64,000 nt of DNA from Pyrrhosoma nymphula (taxonomy: Eukaryota > Arthropoda > Insecta > Odonata > Coenagrionidae), in NCBI GenBank assembly GCA_963573305.1, contig OY754337.1, positions 72,823,094-72,887,093 of the forward strand, written 5' to 3'. Positions 43,252 to 53,504 of the stretch are shown one piece after another. The notes below the pieces were generated by a model. The model worked only from the letters and a program-made list of their open reading frames with translations. It was not told the DNA's origin and did not search any database. Position 1 is the first letter of the stretch, and the number at the start of each line of letters is the position of its first letter. A program made the position numbers and the translations under genes.

Positions 43252-44471
43252 CATACTTTTATATGGAAGATTTTGAGAAACAAGCCCTCATTTCAGTCCC
43301 TCTACGCCCGTAGTGCTTCTTCAGATATGTAGATGATACCTTCTTAGTTTGGCCACATGGAATGGACACACTGGAACCTTTTCTAGATCACATGAATAAC
43401 CAGCATCTAAACATCAAATTTACGATGGAGAAGGAGGAAAATGGCCAGCTTCCTTTCCTCGACATTCTAATCCGCAGGAAAGAAGATGGAAGTCCTGGGC
43501 ATAGCGTTTACCCGAAGCCAACCATACTAATATATACCTTAACGGACAGATCCACCTCCATTCTTCACAAAAATATGCGGTATTATCAACCTTGTTTCAC
43601 AGAGCCAAGTCCATAGCTGATAAGGAGAGCAATCCGGCCGAGTTGACCCATCTAAAAAAGACATTTTTACAGAATGGCTATGGAAAAATGTTTTTAAAAT
43701 CCTTAAAAAGTCCTTTGCGACACAAGAGAGTCGCACAGGGGAATCGTTTGAAAACCGTTGGCTAAAGCTTTTCTCCCTTATATCTCCACCATATCAGGAA
43801 AGATTCACCGTATTCTCCAGCGCCATAATATTAAAACTATCCACTTACCACCGCCTAAATTAAGGGATCAACTGGTGAAGGCGAAGGATCCCATCGGCCT
43901 CAAGACGCCAGGGAGTCTATAAAATTCCCTGTGAATGCAGTAAGGTCTATGTGGGAGAGATAGGCCGAACGATTGAGACCAGGCTGAAGGAGCATCGGAG
44001 ACACTTTAGATTGGGGCAACCACTAAAGTCGGCAGTAGTGGAACATAGAATCAACGAAGATCATGCCATAAAATGGGAAGATGCAAAGATATGTAGCCGC
44101 ACGCATGGCTATTGGGACCGGTTAATCAAAGAGGCCAACAAAATCCGCTTAAAAAAAAGAAATTTTAACAGAGATGCCGGTTTTCAATGAAGTAGGGTCT
44201 GGGATCCTATTATCAATTACTTTAAAATTGAAAGAGAAGGCGAGAAAATCAGTCAACGGTCAATCACTCAAACGAACCAATTAGGAGTCACCTGATCCTG
44301 ATTGTTGCTTATTAATAACGGCCAAATTTGTCTCTTACGGCATTCAGTAGCCCTAGTGATAGCGAACAAGTCGTAGGTTGAAACGTTGGTGGAAATGAAG
44401 CCTATAACCTCGTATGAAACCCGAGAAAGATTTATAAATCAGATTCACCGGGAAAATCTTAAATAATTTAT
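43252..44471 (+). mobile_element. Penelope-like element PLE-D, 5'-truncated, inserted in MITE-2
   Basis: A 1220-base insertion bounded by TACACACCGTTAG (43239-43251) and TACACACTGTTAG (44472-44484), a 13-bp target duplication with one difference, lying inside the MITE. It starts only about 60 bases before the RT motif C and runs to a PLE tail with AGCGAACAAGTCGTAGG, TTGAAACGTTGG and ACCCGAGAAAGATTTATAAA. The tail gives a rare complete 3' end for this class in the window. Confidence 0.88.
43264..44190 (+). pseudogene. PLE-D reverse transcriptase tail and GIY-YIG endonuclease
   Basis: MEDFEKQAL (43264) leads, after a stop, to RYVDDTFLVWPHG (from about 43323), the RT motif C, and then NGQLPFLDILIRRKEDGSPG. 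Frameshifts follow. Another frame gives LTHLKKTFLQNGYGKMF, and the endonuclease reads GVYKIPCECSKVYVGEIGRT (broken by a frame change near 43915), then IETRLKEHRRHFRLGQPLKS and AVVEH. It ends with KKRNFNRDAGFQ and a stop at 44188-44190. Domain order matches PLE-A. The CEC Cys pair and the YVGE strand are intact, but the reading frame is broken at least three times. Confidence 0.88.
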
Positions 44472-44737
44472 TACACACTGTTAGTTTTTTTACGAAATCT
44501 AGGCGTTATAAATTTATATTTTCTTCAATATTCTACCTCTGGAGCGCGCAGCCGCAATCTATCCCATGCAAAACAGCTTACCTTTTCAGGAAAATTTCTC
44601 GAAAAGTAGTTCAGCAAGGGGTTGATATTTTTATATCATTGGAAAGATGAGTGTTTTTTCCTGTTTCCTGAGAGAGTTTAAAATGAGGCCAAACCCATAA
44701 AATTCTAGGTGAAGTGATTTCCCTCAAACAACATTAA

Positions 44738-44925
44738 TTCGACCACCTGCGAGTTTATTCCCCACATCGCTGGGAAGGGATTTGCGAGACCATATTTTAC
44801 AATTTGTGGGTGAGACTGCAGCGGCAATGTTGCATTATCTTTTACGATAATGTTTTGCATGTGAACCTATTTCTTTATTGGTAATTCAAAGAAGACATGG
44901 AAGAACTTTCCTATGTAACAGTCAC
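44738..44925. other. Short non-coding stretch
   Basis: No feature seen. Confidence 0.45.
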
Positions 44926-44929
44926 GTAC

Positions 44930-45110
44930 AAAGAATGGAGTAGGAAAGAGGGGCTAATGCCCTGTTGCAGTGGTCTCCACCTAGAAGAAGGAGACGTGGT
45001 AGGCCTAGGGAGACGTGGAGAGCGGGAATAGCCTTGATGGTGGGGATCAAGGCTCAGAGGAAGAAGATCCCAGTGATAGAAGGGTGGTGAAGGAATTCAG
45101 GGTAACCACA
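44930..45110 (+). pseudogene. LINE C-terminal relic of another family
   Basis: ALQWSPPRRRRRGRPRETWR (about 44967-45026) resembles the basic PPRRR.RGRP..TW block near the C-terminus of RTE-like LINE proteins. AGIALMVGIKAQRKKIPVIE follows in frame. Only about 60 residues survive, with stops near 45090. No tail shared with the other RTE-like copies. Confidence 0.5.
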
Positions 45111-46318
45111 GAAATGTAGGAAGGTCTTTAAGATGTAAGTAACTTCTTTATTTTATGCATACATCTTACATTATATCCATTATTTGATATAATGACTAAC
45201 ATTCGGAAAATGCGTTCTGGAAAGCACATCTGCTGTGTTGGCCGTTTGGTTGGTTGGTAAGTTGAACTGGAGACCGTTAACTGAGATCATATTTGCCTTC
45301 GAGAGTAGTAGGTTGTAATATTTCATCTACTCGCCTTTCTTAACTCTGCTTATTCAACTTAACTCCCTCCTTTCTTTAATAATGCTGCACATAATACCTT
45401 ACCCTTTTTGCCTTAAAGTGACTAGTTCAGTGGTAGAAGTATATCTGTCAGACAAATATATCTTTTATAATTATTTATATTAACCAATATATTAAAATTA
45501 GCAAATATTTCTTTACTTTACTTTATAATCACTGAGAATTCTCAATGCAGCAACTTATGGTCTTTAGTATTACAAGATAAATTAATAAATGAACGATTTA
45601 ATAAATGGAAAAAAGGACTCCCTCTCTCAAACACACCAATAGGCTATTCGGCGTCTAAATCACGCTTCACAAATTATAAATAGTACGCTCACATGACCAT
45701 AATGTACCCTTATTTATAACTACAATTTTCCCGTCCGGACGGTATGACACACATGCACACTTTACGTGTCTGGATCTGCAGTTTCAGCTGGGTTGTCCTC
45801 GTGACCTCCGGAACTATTTTTCCTAGGCTGACTGCAGCTTCTCTGGGCACTATCGCCACCCCTTTCACTTAATATGTCACAATGCAATTTAATCTCCGGT
45901 CTATTTGTAGAGAGATAAGGTCTTGCGACCTATCTTGTTCTATGTGTGGAGAGAGATAGTTACGCCTTGACGTCTCCCTAAATGTCTCCTCCGTAATTGT
46001 TGGAGCAATTTAACGTGAATATCTGGCTCGTCGAGTTGCCAGCCACTATTGTTATTTATTCATTGCCGGCTCACCTGCCCCATGGTGCGTTCCTATTGGT
46101 TGGCGTCAATCAACATGCCAAAGCGGTCTGGTTAACCCCTCCTCCCGTCAAGTGCACACGCACTGAAGTAAAAGGCAATATGGCGTCGAATTGTTACGTT
46201 CCAAGGTTTAGGAAAGAGGTGTATGGCGAATAAAGGAAGGGTGGAGAGTAACTCAGAATTAGTCAGCATTAACCTATTGCTAACGGAAGGCGGTAAGAGG
46301 ACCACAGTTTAGATAACC
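45111..46318. other. Non-coding stretch, nothing recognised
   Basis: A short inverted repeat AAGATGTAAG/CTTACATT lies around 45128-45172. The rest is unremarkable. A 78-codon frame at 45997-46233 has no recognisable product. Confidence 0.45.
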
Positions 46319-46877
46319 TTGAGGTAGTTTGAGTGAAAAATCATTTCACGTAGAATTTTATGAATTTGATCTCGTTAAAAAAAACTCGAATCTTTCTAAT
46401 TATATCAAAATATTAACCCCTTTACGAACTACTTTTCGAACAATTGGCCTCAAAATACAAGCTGTTTTACATGGGATTGATTACGGATGTACGCTCCAGA
46501 GGGAGGATATTGAAAAAATTAAGAATCTATAATACTTACCTAGATTTCGTTAAAAACTAACAGTGTGTAGTCTATGTTTTCTCAACCATTTATGAAAATT
46601 AATCTATTACTCACCGAAGTAATTTTTACAGAATCGCAAAAAACCCTTATGCTTTGAAGGCTTTTTAGCCGTATGGCGTGAAAAACGAGTCAAGTTATAG
46701 ACTTGTGTATTTATATTTATTTAAATACTGAGCATTTTTGTCATATTTAACCTTATCTTTGCGCTATTAATATTACGATATTTACTTCACACTTCTTATA
46801 GACGCTGAAATTAAGAAATAAAATTCGAATATGGTCTCCATTATGACTAGGGAACTATCTCGCTCGAACTACCTTAA
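46319..46877 (+). mobile_element. TTAA-flanked MITE, copy 3 (559 bp)
   Basis: Same orientation as copy 1. The left end TTGAGGTAGTTTGAG has one change in the TTAA (46319-46322). The right end GCTCGAACTACCTTAA closes at 46877. Internal blocks TTTTACATGGGATTGATTACG and AGTCTATGTTTTCTCAA line up with copy 1. No insertion inside. Confidence 0.88.
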
Positions 46878-47765
46878 AGTAGAGCATAGGGAGTTATTTA
46901 TGAAGAAAATACTAAGTACTAATTTATTGAGTGACATGTATGAGCTTCTCAAAGTTGAGCCGGAAACCTTCGCTTTCATTCTGCGCTAATGGCTGTCTCA
47001 AGTTTTTTCGGTGGCTGTATGAATTCTTCTATAAGGAAGATGCCTTTTAGGAGAAGGCGTGTGAAGGAACGACTAATGGTACAAGGCGACTCTTCAAAGC
47101 AAAGGAGGAGTATTGTAAGGGTGCGGAAACGGTGGGATTTGAGTAAGAGAGTTAAAAATTAAACGCAGAGAGTGGCGTTGAGAGCTCTGGAGTTGGTCAA
47201 CATTTCGGTGAGTGTGGCTCTCAGTCCTCTTGCGAATTGTCGGCGTCGGTTGCCTTTGTCACCGCTGGGTCAACTTTTGGGAGAAGGGTTTCTCTTTAGG
47301 GTGAGATGTCCCTTGCGTACTCGAGATCCATCTTATGACGCTGCGTGAGGAGGAATTCAGTCAACAACTGATATATTAGATGCCTAAACTGCTCTCAACT
47401 TCCTGTGTACCTGGGTAGTTTCAATTACTTTATAGAATATTTTCTCGGTTTAGCACTTTTATTTATTGTAGGTAGTGTTTCTCTCCCCGCTGTGGGAGTG
47501 ATAATAAAAGTTACGTGAAACCATCTGGAACAAGTTTCTTCCTGAACCTTAAATGTCTTTTAGGGTTCACATAGAAAAGTGCATGTCGAATATTATGTGA
47601 GTTTAAGTTCCTTGTGTCCCCGCTTCATACACTAATATTATTCTTTAAGAAAATAGTATAAACATCAATTATTTAGAGTAGTCACTGTTTTATATTTTCA
47701 GCGCATTATAGCTATTATCTGTGTATTTTGATGCTTATACAACTGTAGAATCAGACCGACAAGGG
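46878..47765. other. Non-coding stretch, nothing recognised
   Basis: No similarity seen. Open frames are short. Confidence 0.45.
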
Positions 47766-47769
47766 GGTA

Positions 47770-48335
47770 CCATGGTGGAAACTGCGGTGAAACGATTACA
47801 GGGTGATCCATTCTGACTCCATAACTTTGTAGCTAATTGTACAATTGAAATAAATGTGGGCTCGTTCGAGTGGGTATGCGACTAAAATGGCAGCATGACC
47901 TTGATTTGGTACCGCGCTTGCGCGAGGCGTAGATAGGGATCCGTAATGCCTGGCGTTTTATTTGGGCGTGGCCTATTATTTCGACGTAATATATCTCAAG
48001 ACTCCGTTGTGCTAGTGAGCTAGAGACAAATGAATTTATTTACCTAGATTTGTCTATTAAGTCTTGAAATCTGGCTTTAGAGTACGAAAAATCAGAAGTA
48101 GCTGCTGAAATTCAAAGTAATATTTCAGATGTCAGCTCATACTGTGCAAAATGACCCGAGGAAAGAAAAGATAACGCATTTTATTGGAAAGCACGTGCAA
48201 TTTTCCCATTTTGTCCTTGATAGAAGTAATGAGACGGCTTCGGGAACGTGGGAAAGTCGACGCAGTGCGTTTCGCAAACGAAAAAATAGGACCTTGATGG
48301 CCGCTTGATATTACCCGCTAACGCTGATCTATTAT
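47770..48335 (+). repeat. Divergent dispersed repeat X, copy 2
   Basis: Aligns with 11260-11860. CAGGGTGATCCATTCTGAC near 47797 may be close to one end of the element. GGGCGTGGCCTATTATTTCG and GTCTATTAAGTCTTG are central blocks. A plus-strand frame gives MRRLRERGKVDA near 48230, parallel to RRLWERREVDN in copy 1. Confidence 0.55.
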
Positions 48336-49060
48336 AATAAAACCCTTGCCTAATCAATCATACTTACACACTCGCCATTTTCGCCTACATTCGTGAATTT
48401 ATTCCAAGAATGAGTCGAGGAAAAATATTAAAATAGACTACTGAAAGTGGGAGAAAACTATCAATGCACTTGTCCATTGCCAATGGTAATCTTTCTATGC
48501 TTATCATTAAGTCGGAAAAATCTATCAGTAATGCTATCCGTTGTAGATAATTGATTATCCATCAGGAGAATGCTAGCATAATTTATTGATTGATCGATTT
48601 GCATTTTTGTACGTTACCGAAATATAGTGTTGATCTTTTAAGTAGATACCGTACAACTTGCATTAAACACATTCGAAATAATGATTACTTTTTTGCAGAA
48701 ATGCTTTTGAAAAAACGATGAAGTAGTACGAATTATTGGAACAAGAGAGCGGTTGTAATAAATGATGCAGAATTTGGCCACACCCAAGAATTATTTAGTA
48801 GGTTAGTAAGGCATGAAACATTTTGTCGCGTTTCCGTATGGATGATATTTTGAAAATGCACTTCCAAGAATTGCTCCCCTCATTACTTTTTCAAATAGAT
48901 ATGCTTTTGATAGGTCCTAATGAAATTTGAAGTGCATTGCATGCTCTGAAGGACTCCCTTCGCAAGAGTTAATCAATTTCAGTCGTGTAGCGAGGGGGGG
49001 AGGTGGTGAAAGGTGAAAGGCTAGCAGCCGGGTGGGTGAGCAAATGGATATGTCAAGTAT
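48336..49060. other. Non-coding stretch, nothing recognised
   Basis: A+T-rich, no feature seen. Confidence 0.5.
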
Positions 49061-49071
49061 TGCGGTAGCAA

Positions 49072-49368
49072 TTGAATTTGAATTCGGCCTCTCGTAAGAG
49101 GATGTGGGTCGTGGTCTGCAGAACTTTTTTCTTCGTGTTTTCTAAGTTTTTAGCGTATGTCGATGTTCTTACGTTTGAACTATATTCGATTTTCATGCTG
49201 CTCTCGTCTATGGTTGCATTTTCTTCAATCGTAGGGGAATCGAGCTATTCGCAACCCCTCCCAGTTTTCCTTAATGGCCCCAATGGAATTCAGTTGTCGG
49301 ACGCCTGCTCAAATAAAGAGCCAAACCACGAACTATTTCAATCATCTGAATCTGATTTTGGGGAGTAA
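49072..49368 (+). other. Unassigned open frame, possible secreted-protein exon
   Basis: Open for 98 codons. An internal Met begins MLLSSMVAFSSIVGESSYSQ, which looks like a short signal peptide, followed by a polar stretch (ACSNKEPNHELFQSSESDFG). TTTTCTAAGTTTTTAG at about 49138-49153 could be an acceptor. No family recognised and no homologous copy in the window. A chance frame is quite possible. Confidence 0.28.
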
Positions 49369-50640
49369 TTCACTGATTGACCCTCCGCTGGTCAGCGATA
49401 TTTTTTACTCAGTAGTGGAAATTGACGCCATGATACTTGTAAGTGAATAATAGATATCCTTCCGGACGTTGACGCTTTCATTACTGCAAAGTGCGACAAG
49501 TTATCGGTCTCTCTTATTCTGATTGTAAACGCTAATGGTGCTGAAGGCAATCTAGGATTGTGCTTTTAGAATAAGGGGTATAAAAATTCAAATCATTGCA
49601 CTCTTACTTAAAAATGTTGGTGGTTGAAAAATGTAAATTGTTATGCTTGAGTAATTCTCTCTTTGATAAGTTAAATTCATAAGAAACATATTTTTAGTAT
49701 CTTCTCATATTTTCTGATTGTTTGTCAATGGTGTACGACAAATCCTTTTGTTTGTGTTCTGTTGCTTCCTTTGCTAATTCGGATGAACTTATCTGGAACG
49801 CTTTCAGGAAATGCTTTCATTACAATAGAGCTAACTATAAACATAATTATAAGAAGTAATTCTATCCTAATTGATTAGAGGATGATATTTTGAACTTCAA
49901 TTGATCTTGGTGCTTATTTGAATAGGTTAGAATTTAGTCCATTGGCTGTCACTATGAAATTGTGAACTTATCTGTAAGGAAAATTAGCTTCCCAAACACA
50001 GTCGATTTCCACGTTTTGTGCGTTGAATTTTAGGAACCACAATCCGATAATTCATTTTAATCGTCTCTTTGTCTGGTCGCTTTGTATCTTGAGCCGTGCG
50101 TATTGGTGTATGACCGTTTACAATTAGTGAAACAGCATTTTCTCTCTTTGTCGGAATTTAATTCGGAAATATAGGCGCCAATCGATGTTGAGATTTATGA
50201 GGAAATGTTTGGTGAAATCACTCTCTGCAAATGTACGTAATTATTCCTGTATGGGAAACTAACTTTAAGTCTTTGCAGGAATGGAAGTTTAAATTTACTT
50301 TGTCAACTATCATTTCTGAATACATTTCCTGTTTTGGAATGCAGTTTACTTAATCATTGCCTTGCATGCAACCATGTGAATACTTAAATTCTTCATGTCC
50401 ACAATTAATTACAGGTTTGTTCTGCTTCCTGCATTAAACCATTCCTTCTCTTGTCTGAGGTCAGTCGTGTATGTATTTAAAAAAATATCTTTCATTGGAC
50501 AATTACAAACGGCCTTCTCCTGGGCAAAGAACTTCATTGTTGAAAATTGATGGGTCAAGGGTATTGAAGTCCCATTTCTGTCTTCACTAGGCCTAATGAG
50601 ACTTCATAATCTTTTTCTTGAGAAACAGTGTGAATAATCC
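49369..50640. other. Non-coding stretch, nothing recognised
   Basis: A+T-rich, no coding or repeat signal. Confidence 0.5.
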
Positions 50641-50644
50641 CAAT

Positions 50645-50800
50645 CGTCCGTATCGTCATCAGCAGTCATTTATCCTAAGATTGATTTGTAGCAGCTCTCC
50701 ATATTATTCTCCTTCCACCGAGCCGCTAAATGTCCTCATTATTCAATGTTTGAATATCACCCATGGTTTACTTGATGTATTCCGTCCTTGACCTCTATTT
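50645..50800 (-). repeat. RTE-like LINE 3' tail, copy 4 (minus strand)
   Basis: On the minus strand GGAATACATCAAGTAAACCATGG gives EYIK and TMGD, then GRRIIWRAATNQS, and the tail is GGATAAATGACTGCTGATGACG. This is the same terminal block as at 36.2 kb. Confidence 0.65.
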
Positions 50801-51215
50801 TAATTAATTTCTACTTCGTATTTTATATTCTAGATGCTGTCATTTCTCGGAATAGGTCTCATAAGATTTTTATTCTTTAATTAAATATCTTTTCTCTCCA
50901 GCTGTCCGTTGTGCCTTTTCATCGGCAATTCTCTCTGCTCGTTTGTTCTTCATGATTCCTGGATGAAACCACATCTTTGGTGCTTGTTTTCGCCTTACTG
51001 CTAATTGAACTGCCTTGGGTGTGTTTGTCGTAGACTATGTGTTTGGTCGTCCTTTTGAAATTCATTATTTGTTGATAGTAAAAATGTTATTAAGTTATTG
51101 AAAACAGAATTAATATATAATTTTAAACTATATTAAACAATTCAGTAAATTTATGATAACTTTCACTAATTAGAAAAAAAAGCAATAACTTTTTCAAGGT
51201 TTACTTGGAGGTATT
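50801..51215. other. Non-coding stretch, nothing recognised
   Basis: A+T-rich, no feature seen. Confidence 0.5.
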
Positions 51216-51220
51216 CCATC

Positions 51221-51399
51221 ATAAGAGGGAGAAAAAGACAATTTTTAAAAATACCACTGAAATTTATTGAAACGTGGGAAACGACGTGGGTTCACATCAT
51301 CATCAGGCCTGATGATGAAGTGAACCCACGTCGAAACCTGAGTCGAGTTTCAATAAAGTTCAGTGGTATTTGTAAAAGTTGTTTTTTTTCTCCCTCTTA
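51221..51399 (+). repeat. Foldback with hammerhead-like core at its tip (HH-foldback 3)
   Basis: Arms of about 87-92 bases meet at AGGCCT (51305-51310). AAATACCACTGAAATTTATTGAAA on the left mirrors TTTCAATAAAGTTCAGTGGTATTT on the right, and AAGAGGGAGAAAAA mirrors TTTTTTCTCCCTCTT at the outer edges. CGACGTGGGTTCAC mirrors GTGAACCCACGTCG. The plus strand carries an intact-looking hammerhead core. The minus strand of the left arm carries CTGATGATGATGTGAACCCAC with its GAAA mutated. Confidence 0.85.
51309..51345 (+). ncRNA. Hammerhead-ribozyme-like core, best preserved copy
   Basis: CTGATGA (51309-51315), stem II GAAGTG/CACGTC with one mismatch and loop AACC, GAAAC (51333-51337), loop CTGA, and GTC (51342-51344) match the type I minimal hammerhead in every invariant position. 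Stem I partner bases are less clear because the foldback centre lies next to the core. Confidence 0.65.
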
Positions 51400-51955
51400 G
51401 AAAAATAAAATTTCCCAAAGTTAATTAATTGAGACAATATCTTATTTTTTAATAAAGGAATATCTTGCAGTAACTTGAATGAATCGACCTAAATAATCGG
51501 CCTTAATGCCATACTCCGCATGCTTCCACGCCTGGAAAACAGTTAATTCGTATATTTTTTTTGTAGATGTATTCGCATTGCCATTGCTGTTGTTTTAGCG
51601 CTCTTGAACATTACTGACAATATGGGCACATTTAATGTGTTAATAAATTCATTTCCTGTTGAATTGCCACGTTAAGGTCTTAGGGTACGAGGTCTTTTTT
51701 CACTTTCGAGATTGACATCGACACTTTCTCATGGTGGAGGTGACGTTTAGCTCTATTTAATTTAATAATCCTATACGTTCATTTTTTGCCGGTTTCAGAG
51801 ATAGTACAAACCCTTTATTATTTTATGTTAACTGTGAATATTTTCCTCGATTTAAAATTTTTGAAAACATTCCTAAAATATTTGATTTGAATGTCATATT
51901 CAATTTTTGCAGTTTTAAGTAATACGTAGCCTACGCCGGCAAGTTAATACTCCTT
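51400..51955. other. Non-coding stretch, possible LINE-B 5' region
   Basis: A+T-rich. Part may be the 5' end of LINE-B, but no coding similarity is visible before about 51990. Confidence 0.4.
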
Positions 51956-51989
51956 CGAATGCAAATGGTTGCCGTTTCTGCGCAAAGGA

Positions 51990-53504
51990 CCAGTGAGGAA
52001 GCCTTATTCGCAATAAACTCTTATAATTGGAAATTCTGACTGGGTCACATCAACCTGATATTTTGTGTGTGTGTGAGCACTGGCTCTCTCGTGAGGAGAT
52101 CCCTTCATTTAGTATTTCTGGCTACAATGTTGTTGCCTCTTACTGCCGCGCTTTGAATAAGAATGGAGGTTTTGCAATCTTGGTTATGCAAGATATTGTT
52201 ATTAATGCTTGTGATATTGATCTAAGCCACCTGAATACTGAGATGTATTTTGAATCTACAGTCATTAATGTTATAGCTGGTGGTGTACTTATCTTCATTT
52301 TTACTTTATAACAAGTCTCCTCAGGGTTATTTCCAGAACGTTTTAGATAAGCTAGATTGTGCTCTTGATATAATATTTAAATACACTGACAACCCCAACA
52401 TTATTCTTACTGGTGACTTTAACTGTGATTGGCTCACAAACAGTATAAACAGTACCAACCTATCTAATAATTTTAAATCTTACCTTCTTTTTAATAGTGT
52501 CACCGAACCCACACGCTGCACAAACCACTCAGAAATTTACCTGACTATGTGGTCACTAATCTTGAACCTAGTTCAGTTTACACAACAGTTATTATCCCTG
52601 ATCTATCAGATCATTATCCTGTTTTATCAACTTTTTCGACTTTCACCCCTACTAATGCCAGGAAAATTTCTTCTCGGTGTTTTTCTAAAGCAAACACTCT
52701 GTATATTTTATATCTTATGAATGATGAAAAACGGTGAGATGTTTACACTGCACAAGACCACAATGCTAGATTTAGTGTGTTCTATGATAAGTTTTTGTAC
52801 TATTTTGATGTAGCTTTTCCCATAACTACCAGGAGAGTAACCAACAAAAGGAATCTTAAGTGCTGTATAACTTATGAAATTAAGCAAATGGCTGTAGAAT
52901 TAAAATCCCTTGCCATCTCCTGTAAGAACAGTGATAATCCTGAGCTGAAGGCTCGTTACAAATGCTATAAATCTTCTTATCTTAGAATAATTAGAGATGC
53001 CGAAAGGTCTTATAATAAAAACAGAGTGCTAACCTCCAATAATCGATCCAAGGAAATATGGAGCACCATTAACAGCTCTAAAAAAAGAATTCATCCTCTT
53101 TCTCTTCTACTTCTAAAATCACAGATAAAGTGGGTGCCCCTATCACTGATTTGACCACTCTGGCTAACAATTTCAGTGACTACTTCCTCAGTGTGCCAGC
53201 TTTCTCCTAAGTGCCCCCTAAGCCTATGATCCCAAATTTTCCTCCTCAACCAAAGTCCTTTTTTCTCTCTCCTTCTACTGAGAATGAACTGATTAATGCT
53301 ATGAAGAGTTTGGGATCCAAGAAGTGCTCTGGCATTGATGAGGTACCTGCCTCTTTGATATTTCGTTGCTTTAGCATAATACAATCATTACTTCTCTTTC
53401 TTATTAACGATTCCTTACAGCAAGGGTGTTTCCAAATCGTTTGAAAACATCCAAAGTCATCCCGTTATACAAAAGAAAAGAAAGTACACCCAAAAATCCC
53501 ATCA
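51990..53504 (+). pseudogene. LINE-B: apurinic-type endonuclease and start of RT (Jockey/CR1-like)
   Basis: An older LINE whose polyprotein is split by LINE-C. From 52027 HQPDILCVCEHWLSREEIPS is the start of the APE-type endonuclease that nicks the target DNA. ILTGDFNCDW (about 52403-52432) carries the GDFN active-site block, and PDLSDHYPVL (about 52597-52623) the SDH block, in another frame. A basic linker region (52777-53154) follows, then the RT fingers KKCSGIDEVPASLI (53322-53363) and LKTSKVIPLYK near 53445-53480. Frame changes and stops are numerous. The protein breaks off after NPIT at about 53504 and resumes at 55952. Confidence 0.85.

Larger units (their letters stand above)
42932..44737 (-). 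mobile_element. TTAA-flanked MITE, copy 2, split by PLE-D
   Basis: Lies in reverse orientation relative to copies 1 and 3. TTAAGGTAGTTGGAGCGAGAT (42932 onward) corresponds to the right end of copy 1, and CCCTCAAACAACATTAA (to 44737) to its left end. After removing the PLE-D insertion (43252-44471), the remaining 586 bases align with the 560-bp copy 1 along their length, apart from the extra duplication and small gaps. Ends are more mutated than those of copy 1. Confidence 0.85.

Noticed and set aside
52027..52311. 94-codon frame as a stand-alone secreted protein
   Set aside because: It is the start of the LINE-B endonuclease (PDILCVCEHWL) cut by a frameshift.
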